Part shown: positions 14,611 to 19,935 of the stretch, piece by piece
Layout: each line of letters begins with the position of its first letter
Numbering within the stretch: the stretch's first letter is position 1
Assembly: GCA_023418095.1 (NCBI GenBank)
Contig: JAEZDL010000123.1
Coordinates: 1 to 19,935, forward strand
Source of the DNA: Bacteroidota bacterium
GTDB taxonomy: Bacteria > Bacteroidota > Bacteroidia > Flavobacteriales_F > PHOS-HE28
DNA length: 19,935 bases
Direction: 5' to 3'
Made by a program: the position numbers and the translations under genes
The notes under the pieces: generated by a model
Database searches by the model: none
What the model saw: the letters and a program-made list of their open reading frames with translations, nothing else
Told to the model about the DNA's origin: nothing

Positions 14611-17600
14611 CTACTGAGCCACGATCCGCAGATCACCCACAGGCGAACCCCTCTCGTACATCCTCAATAAATAAACACCGGCTGAAAGTCCATTTCGAGG
14701 CACTCCAAGCAGATCACTGCCCATGCCCCACATGGATCGAAGTTCCCTTCCTTGAAGATCGAAAAGGATCACTTCATGATCGGCGGTCAACGGTCTGTGA
14801 GATCGCAGCACAAAACCATCATTAAAGGGATTCGGATGAACGGAAAATTCCATGGATGACCATTCCTGCATGGAAGTTACGATCAAGAAAAAGGGATCGG
14901 TCATAGCGGTACAACCATGAATGCTGGTGACCTCGCATGAATATTCGCCTGTTTCCGGTGCTTGAAGTTGGAAGTCCGTGCCTCCATCGATCGGCGATCC
15001 ATCCAGCAGCCATTGATATGCATCGCCCGGTGATGCCTGCAGCAGCTCGATCCCTACCTCCTCCACCACGGGCTGCCACAGATCGCAATTGACCAAGGTG
15101 GAAGTGGTCGTGTTCGTGATGATCGGTGGATTCAGGTCGAAGAAGATCTCCGCCGTGTTCTGGAATTCTGTCAGATGTGGGAGACCGGGTTGTAATGGGA
15201 GGCGGAATTTGATGAATCCCTGGCTGTTCTCTTCACTGATATAGCTCGGCGGCAGCATGATGTCATCGAACTTGACCACCAGTTCATGACCAGGTTCCAA
15301 CGCCACATGCGTGGGCTGGTGCGAATAGCCGAGGATCGTGAATTGGGTCACATCGGTAAGCGCCGGAAGTGCATCGCGCAACATCACGTTGAATGCCTGT
15401 GCTGTACCTGTATTCTGGAAGCGGATCGTGTAATCGAGGTACTCGGTGTCCATCGCGATCGAGCCGAATTGGCCATATCCAGCCGGCTCCACCTGCTTGT
15501 CATTGGGATCATAGGAGCATGCCAGAACGCTTTCGAATGAAGTGCTGAATTCCCCGGAAGGTGCACCATTCCACATCGTGCTCACCGTGGCGGTGGTGAT
15601 CAATTCGGTGCCCATGAGGTCCACCGTAGGCATATCGATCACAAGATGGATGTTCCCAACTCCAAAATACCCGAGGCTGTCGAACACCCATGTGATCGAA
15701 TTTCCCTGGATCGAAGCCGGAGCGGGATCGCTCGATACGAACGTATAGTTCTCATCCAACTCGACCGTGACCGTTCCGCTTTCGATCCGGGTTCCTTGAT
15801 TGGTATAATTGATCCACATGGATGTTCTGCCGCCGCAGGGTGCGGCCGCGACCGTGATGGTCGGCACGACCAGGGAAGTATCCACCAGAGTGGTGAAGCC
15901 GAGATCGTTCCCGTAGCTCTCAGGCGAATTCTCCGTGAGCGTTACCGTATAAGTTGAAGGTTGTGTGGATTGTATCCAGAAGCCATTCGCACTGCTCGAA
16001 CTGACCTGGAAAGTACCAGTATCAAGGTAGAAGATGTACGACCCATCCGATCCTGATAGAGCACTGTTCAGGTTCGGCACCACCTGCGCCTGGCCCCACG
16101 ACAGGGGCGGTTCACTTGGATCGAATACACCGTTCCCATCCACATCATGGAACCGTTTGCCTAGGATGCGATACTTGCTGTTGAAATAATTGGAGAACCA
16201 GAAGAGTTTTCCGGTGCCGCAGCCCAGCAGCTCCATGGAACCATTTCCCCTGACATTGCCTTTGTTGAGGGGGATCGCTCCTTCGATGTTATTCGCGATG
16301 ATCGCCCCTGGCATGAATGTGCCATCGCCATTGCTGCGATAGATCTGGATGTAACCCGGATCGAAGACCGATCCGTGGCTGGAGATCACATCATCATCAC
16401 CGTCGCCATCCGTATCGAAGGCAAGAAGGCCGTAACAGTCGTAGGCATTGTCCGAGCCGAGGATCGTGTGTGTCCCGAACGTACCATCACCGTTCCCGGC
16501 ATACCAGCGCAAAGGAGTCGTGCCCGCAACGATATCCACATTCCCATCGCCATTGATATCGCCGCATGCGAGCCGCTCTATATATGACACGCCTTCAGCA
16601 ATGGAGACGCGGGATGCGAATGTGCCACCGCCCAGATTTCGATACCAAGCCAACCAGCCATAACCAGAAGCTGACTGGACAACGTCCAATAAGTCATCAC
16701 CGTCCAGATCGGCGACCGCAAAATAGGTGTCACCTGTGATCAAACTGGTGAACGTGACACCTGAGGCGAACGTACCATCGCCATTGTTCAGGAAATAGAT
16801 CAGCAGTGAAGTGGCGCTGGCAATGAGATCCAGATCCCCATCCGCGTCAAGATCATGACATTGCAATTCAGTGTAGTAATTGACCGGTGAATTGATCACC
16901 ACCGGTGGTTCGAAGCTCACACCCGCCATTCCCTTTTGGATCGAAATGATATCGGGTTGCTGTGCGGTCAAAAGGTCCAGATATCCATCCCCATTGATAT
17001 CCGCTGCTGCCACGCTGCTGCAGGTGCCCCCACCGAGGAAAAGATTCCTTTGTTCGCCGAATTCACCGGCCCCAAGATTTTCCTGCCAGGCGATCCTGTG
17101 ATCCTTGCTGGACGCGTAGATCACATCTTCATCACCATCACCGTCGAGATCTCCGGAGATGATCGATCGCGGGATCCTTACCTGCCGCGTGATCTGGATC
17201 TGCGATGAGAATGCTCCTGATCCGAGATTCTTGTGCCAGACAAGATCGTCGCTTCCACCACCCATATAAAACACATCCGAAAGACCATCCCCGTCCATGT
17301 CGATCAACTTCACATCGAACGGGTGAACCGCAATATCGTTGAGCAGGAAATAACTGTACGTTCCGTTCCCGTTGTTCTGTAGCATCTGCACCCGATCATC
17401 CGGAGATGATGTGCATACGACATCCAGATCGCCATCTACATCCACATCACGCACTTGGATCGAGACCGCATTGTTCATCGCCCACCCGATCACATGCACC
17501 GCGCCGAAAGTGCCATCACCATTGTTCTGTTGCCATACCACTTGATCGGTCGCGGGTGCTGGAAATACGAGGTCCAGGGATCCATCACCGTTCATGTCCA

Positions 17601-18318
17601 CCAGTTCGATGCACGTGAGGGAATCCACTTGCGCATTGATCGTCACCGGTGGAAGGAAGGTCAGATCGCCACTATTGCGGTGCCAGGTGATGTTGTTCCC
17701 GTAATAGGTCGCCACAACAATGTCCGCGGCACCATCACCATCCAGATCCCCAACCCTGGCCGATCTGTGTTGGGAAAGACCCGTAGCCAATATCTGGCGT
17801 GGACCGAACTCACCCCCACCAAGACCTTCAAAGAGTGATAAGGTTTGATCGGCATTTCCTGTGATCACCATGTCCAGATCGCCATCCATGTCCAGATCCG
17901 TTACTTCCATGGCCGATGGCTGGTTGATCGAAGTATCGATGATCTGAGGGCCACCGAAGGATGCACCGTTCCGTGGCCACCACATCAACCTGTTCGGACC
18001 GTAGCTCGAACCCACCAGATCCTCATCGCCATCGGCGTCTACATCCCCCAGTGCCAGTTTCCATACAGAGGTCTCATAGAGCAAGACCTCCGGATCATTG
18101 AACGTACCGTCATCACGATGCTCATACCATACGATGCCAGCAGGATGGTCGGTAGCGACAATGATATCAAGGTCTCCGTCCTGGTCAAGATCAGTGATCA
18201 ATGATGACCGCGGATCTTCAAGTTGATTCTCCAAGATCACACGCATCTGGCCGAATTGCGCCATGGTGGGCACTTCCAGGAAAAGGGATACGATGAATGC
18301 GAAGTAATATCTTACCAT
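14611..18318 (-). CDS. Large secreted FG-GAP/VCBS repeat protein with T9SS sorting domain
   Basis: A 1235-residue secreted protein with signal peptide MVRYYFAFIVSLFLEVPTMA. Residues about 40-715 hold 14 FG-GAP/VCBS repeats; 13 keep the Ca2+-binding loop D.(D/N).DG..D (for example DLDQDGDLD, DVDADGDED, DINGDGYLD) and the fourteenth is worn (NVRGNGSMELLG). An SdrD-like B-type domain follows (about 717-810; GKRFHDVDGNGVFDPSEPPL), then DUF11-like beta-sandwiches with the SYDPNDK motif (935-941) common in Bacteroidota surface proteins, an Ig/PKD-like module (QWLLDGSPIDGG), and a T9SS type A sorting domain from about 1157 (VHPNPFNDGF to the end). It is probably a Ca2+-stabilised surface or adhesion protein. 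The frame is intact. Function beyond export is not visible. Confidence 0.95.
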   Translation of the reverse strand: MVRYYFAFIVSLFLEVPTMAQFGQMRVILENQLEDPRSSLITDLDQDGDLDIIVATDHPAGIVWYEHRDDGTFNDPEVLLYETSVWKLALGDVDADGDEDLVGSSYGPNRLMWWPRNGASFGGPQIIDTSINQPSAMEVTDLDMDGDLDMVITGNADQTLSLFEGLGGGEFGPRQILATGLSQHRSARVGDLDGDGAADIVVATYYGNNITWHRNSGDLTFLPPVTINAQVDSLTCIELVDMNGDGSLDLVFPAPATDQVVWQQNNGDGTFGAVHVIGWAMNNAVSIQVRDVDVDGDLDVVCTSSPDDRVQMLQNNGNGTYSYFLLNDIAVHPFDVKLIDMDGDGLSDVFYMGGGSDDLVWHKNLGSGAFSSQIQITRQVRIPRSIISGDLDGDGDEDVIYASSKDHRIAWQENLGAGEFGEQRNLFLGGGTCSSVAAADINGDGYLDLLTAQQPDIISIQKGMAGVSFEPPVVINSPVNYYTELQCHDLDADGDLDLIASATSLLIYFLNNGDGTFASGVTFTSLITGDTYFAVADLDGDDLLDVVQSASGYGWLAWYRNLGGGTFASRVSIAEGVSYIERLACGDINGDGNVDIVAGTTPLRWYAGNGDGTFGTHTILGSDNAYDCYGLLAFDTDGDGDDDVISSHGSVFDPGYIQIYRSNGDGTFMPGAIIANNIEGAIPLNKGNVRGNGSMELLGCGTGKLFWFSNYFNSKYRILGKRFHDVDGNGVFDPSEPPLSWGQAQVVPNLNSALSGSDGSYIFYLDTGTFQVSSSSANGFWIQSTQPSTYTVTLTENSPESYGNDLGFTTLVDTSLVVPTITVAAAPCGGRTSMWINYTNQGTRIESGTVTVELDENYTFVSSDPAPASIQGNSITWVFDSLGYFGVGNIHLVIDMPTVDLMGTELITTATVSTMWNGAPSGEFSTSFESVLACSYDPNDKQVEPAGYGQFGSIAMDTEYLDYTIRFQNTGTAQAFNVMLRDALPALTDVTQFTILGYSHQPTHVALEPGHELVVKFDDIMLPPSYISEENSQGFIKFRLPLQPGLPHLTEFQNTAEIFFDLNPPIITNTTTSTLVNCDLWQPVVEEVGIELLQASPGDAYQWLLDGSPIDGGTDFQLQAPETGEYSCEVTSIHGCTAMTDPFFLIVTSMQEWSSMEFSVHPNPFNDGFVLRSHRPLTADHEVILFDLQGRELRSMWGMGSDLLGVPRNGLSAGVYLLRMYERGSPVGDLRIVAQ

Positions 18319-18336
18319 GACGGACGTGTTGAGAAT

Positions 18337-18344
18337 GAAAGGTA
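18337..18344 (-). promoter_or_regulatory. Possible -7 box for the FG-GAP T9SS gene
   Basis: Read on the minus strand this is TACCTTTC, one base away from TAnnTTTG and 18 bases before the start codon at 18318. It lies at the edge of an AT-rich stretch. No convincing TTG at the -33 distance was found. Confidence 0.3.
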
Positions 18345-18420
18345 GACGTATCTTTAATGAAATTCGCTGCTTGTGTATAAAATTTATGGAAATAGATACT
18401 TATTTGACCCTTCTCATTAT
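18345..18420. other. AT-rich intergenic stretch
   Basis: These bases are visibly richer in A and T than the rest of the window (for example tgtataaaatttatgg around 18373-18388). They lie upstream of the minus-strand FG-GAP gene and at the end of the putative toxin relic. They probably contain promoter or UP-like sequence, and may also mark the edge of acquired DNA. No gene is supported within them. Confidence 0.4.
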
Positions 18421-18706
18421 AAGATCGTTCGCGAACCGCCTACTCGGTTGCCGCCTCGTATGATGGCTGCGGTAGATGAAAACATCCTGCCCCTCCATCT
18501 CATACACTACCCTGTACGGAGCTCTCCTTCACCGTTCTGCACTCCACAAGGATCCGGTCGTTGTTGCCGATATAGGGAAAGATCTCAAAAAGACCTGGAC
18601 AATGCGCCCTTGGTGCTCAGGCCGAAGATCGACCTTGATCGAAACGGATCATATCTTTCATACAATTCCGATCAACGATATCTTCCGTGCTTTCTACGAA
18701 CGAAAC
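18400..18706 (-). pseudogene. Decayed RelE/ParE-family toxin gene
   Basis: Reading the minus strand in three frames gives pieces of a RelE/ParE toxin in the right order and spacing. First comes ESTEDIVD (about 18695-18672), like the family's N-terminal 'LEDIVDYI'. Next are GRIV (about 18584-18573) and FPYIGNNDRILVE in another frame (about 18580-18542), like 'GRIVPEIGNxxIREILV'. Last is PYRVVYEMEGQDVFIYR with HHTRRQ following (18519-18448), the family's C-terminal strand pattern. The final frame ends at TAA 18400-18402. At least two frameshifts and an in-frame TGA (18529-18531) prevent a functional product, and no antitoxin is seen; where one would be expected lies the oppositely oriented peptidase gene. 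RelE/ParE toxins cleave mRNA or poison gyrase. The C-terminal piece is the strongest evidence; the N-terminal pieces are weaker. Confidence 0.5.
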
Positions 18707-19603
18707 ATGATGAGAACACTGCTCCTTTTCATTCCGATCGCTTGCCTTTCGATCGATACGGTCCAGGCTGGTTCGCAGCTGGACAGTCTGCCGGATGCAC
18801 AGATCAAGACCTTTTACAGTGAAGGTCACAAGGATCGCGCGAACACAATTTCCGTGCAGGTGGCGAATGCTTTCAACTTCTTCAAGGATGCACTGTCCAC
18901 CGAACCTTCGGTGACACTCATGGTCTTGAGCCCGGCGGATTGGAGCGAACACTCAAGAATGAACGTGGTCTATGGAATGCCACATTATGCCGATGATGGC
19001 ACATTGGTGGTGGCCGCGGAGGACAATCCATTCTTCCGAAGCTTCGTGCCGCCGATGGACCAGCTCGCACCTGAAATGGCTGCGGAGATCAAGCGCACTT
19101 ACACCACCAAGGATGGCGATCTGACCATGCAGCCGTTCTTCGATCTGCTTGCCTTGCACGAACTGGGCCATGCATTCCATGTGCAGGCTGATCTGAACAT
19201 GCAGCGCAAGTGGTTGCAGGAGCTGTATGTGAACATCCTGCTACATACCTACATCGCGGAACGCGAGCCATCCCTTTTGCCCGCATTAACCCTCTTCCCG
19301 CAAATGGTGGTTGCAGGTGGAACTGAAGGATTCACTTACACCCGGCTGAAAGACTCCCACGACCATTATGGTGAGCTTGGCCGCGACCATCCGCGCAACT
19401 ACGGTTGGTACCAAAGCCGCTGGCATAAAGCCGCTGCGACGATCTATGACACAGGTGGCATGGCCGCAGCCCGTAAGCTTTGGGATGCTTTGAAGATGCA
19501 GAAGGCAACGTTGGATGATGAAGAGTTACTGGTCTTCCTGCGCCGAGAAGCCCCTGAGGTGTCCGCGATGGTTGAGGATTGGGATGCGGAGGTGAAGCGG
19601 TAG
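18707..19603 (+). CDS. Secreted HELGH zinc metallopeptidase (gluzincin-like)
   Basis: A 298-residue protein with signal peptide MMRTLLLFIPIACLSIDTVQA (probable cleavage before Gly22). The zinc-site motif HELGH lies at 151-155, with Glu152 as catalytic base. Glu172 in WLQELYVN, 17 residues after His155, is the best candidate for the third zinc ligand, the spacing seen in gluzincins; Glu207 (TEGF) is an alternative. The segment NYGWYQSRWHKAA near the C-terminus resembles the helix after the active site in related zincins. Start chosen at the Met-Met pair before the hydrophobic core rather than the longest frame (18476), which would add an unlikely 77 residues across the toxin relic. Substrate and exact family are not recognised. 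It stands alone, facing away from the FG-GAP gene and converging with the right-edge gene. Confidence 0.78.
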   Translation: MMRTLLLFIPIACLSIDTVQAGSQLDSLPDAQIKTFYSEGHKDRANTISVQVANAFNFFKDALSTEPSVTLMVLSPADWSEHSRMNVVYGMPHYADDGTLVVAAEDNPFFRSFVPPMDQLAPEMAAEIKRTYTTKDGDLTMQPFFDLLALHELGHAFHVQADLNMQRKWLQELYVNILLHTYIAEREPSLLPALTLFPQMVVAGGTEGFTYTRLKDSHDHYGELGRDHPRNYGWYQSRWHKAAATIYDTGGMAAARKLWDALKMQKATLDDEELLVFLRREAPEVSAMVEDWDAEVKR

Positions 19604-19935
19604 ATCTTGGAGAAGAAGATCACCCCCAGGGTCTTCAGTTCGTTGATCACATCGTCGATCGCCTGTTTCTTCACCGGCAGGATCTGGTACTTGATAAGCT
19701 TCACCTCCTCCTGCGAAAGGCCCAGCTGCATGGCCAGCATGTTCAGGATGCTTTGCTCATCATCGGTCACCTTGTGATCGAGGTTGTTCGCACCATCGCT
19801 GGTGAATGCGGTCTTGAGGCTCTCGCGGTAGATGCGGTAGTCGCGCAGGCGCTGGGGGCTTACCTCCCACTTCTCGGCCTCCATGCCGGCCTTGAAATCT
19901 TGCAGTCTGGTCTCAAATGCATGCAGCTCCTTCTC
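19444..19935 (-). CDS. Hypothetical protein, 5' partial, apparently truncated at its 3' end
   Basis: A minus-strand frame open from the right edge to TAG at 19444-19446, 163 residues visible, beginning EKELHAFETRLQDFKAG, so the gene starts outside the window. The first ~110 residues read as a genuine helical protein (VTDDEQSILNMLAMQLGLSQ, then IKYQILPVKKQAIDDVINEL, then GVIFFSK) with almost every codon ending in G or C. From about 19607 downward the frame runs antisense through the last ~160 bases of the peptidase gene and becomes a Ser/Thr/Ala-rich string with ordinary third-base use, which looks like non-coding shadow. I do not know the function; the N-terminal text resembles large uncharacterised Bacteroidota proteins, but this is memory, not a search. 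Most likely a gene cut by rearrangement, or a misassembly junction. Confidence 0.55.
   Translation of the reverse strand, partial: EKELHAFETRLQDFKAGMEAEKWEVSPQRLRDYRIYRESLKTAFTSDGANNLDHKVTDDEQSILNMLAMQLGLSQEEVKLIKYQILPVKKQAIDDVINELKTLGVIFFSKIYRFTSASQSSTIADTSGASRRRKTSNSSSSNVAFCIFKASQSLRAAAMPPVS

Noticed and set aside
18520..18605. The minus-strand string NNDRILVECRT read as a PD-(D/E)XK nuclease core, possibly the lost 3' end of the right-edge gene.
   Set aside because: It looks like an ExK-type nuclease strand, but the surrounding pieces (GRIV before, PYRVVYEMEG after) fit a RelE/ParE toxin better in order and spacing. A search could still revive the nuclease reading.
18476..18706. An N-terminal extension of the peptidase by 77 codons.
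   Set aside because: The Met-Met at 18707 opens a good signal peptide; the upstream part has no family resemblance and lies over the toxin relic on the opposite strand.
1..19935. CRISPR array, tRNA, rRNA, insertion sequence, or a coordinated new defence system.
   Set aside because: I saw no regularly spaced direct repeats, tRNA cloverleaf with CCA-end context, transposase motifs or terminal inverted repeats, and the gene content is mainly housekeeping and secreted proteins.

Overview
The window looks like a chromosomal segment of a moderately GC-rich member of the Bacteroidota, probably Flavobacteriales-like. The evidence is a fused SecDF, a type III glutamine synthetase, the Bacteroidota form of AIR synthase (PurM), two secreted proteins with type IX secretion (T9SS) C-terminal sorting domains, a PorE-like TPR/beta-propeller/OmpA protein, and start codons without clear Shine-Dalgarno sequences. 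Several starts are instead preceded by boxes resembling the Bacteroidota -7 element TAnnTTTG.

Layout. 1-4223 (+): the 3' part of secDF (its start lies left of the window), a strong terminator, tatA, and a Ca2+/Na+ antiporter whose start codon directly follows the tatA stop. 4224-4344: an unusual glnN leader with direct and inverted repeats. 4345-6537 (+): glnN, followed by a palindromic terminator. 6662-8680 (+): a PorE-like envelope protein and a textbook terminator. 8742-11868 (+): purM, prfA and pyrF (purine synthesis, translation termination, pyrimidine synthesis); purM and prfA overlap by 4 bp. 11919-18318 (-): two long convergent genes for secreted T9SS cargo, one with 14 delta-60-type repeats and one with 14 FG-GAP/VCBS repeats plus SdrD-like, DUF11-like and sorting domains. 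18319-18706: an intergenic region with an AT-rich stretch and what looks like a decayed RelE/ParE toxin gene on the minus strand. 18707-19603 (+): a secreted HELGH metallopeptidase. 19604-19935: the edge of a minus-strand gene entering from the right. Its coding character stops where the peptidase gene ends.

How it fits together. The left half is mostly housekeeping: protein export (Sec, Tat), ion transport, nitrogen assimilation and nucleotide synthesis. The PorE-like protein and the two T9SS cargo proteins point to an active type IX secretion pathway. The right end (about 18.3-19.9 kb) is the only part with the look of a rearranged accessory patch: toxin relic, orphan peptidase and apparently truncated neighbour. 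I found no convincing new multi-gene system. The best leads are that right-end junction, the repeat-rich glnN leader, and the marked abundance of GATC throughout. No tRNA, rRNA, CRISPR array or insertion sequence was recognised.
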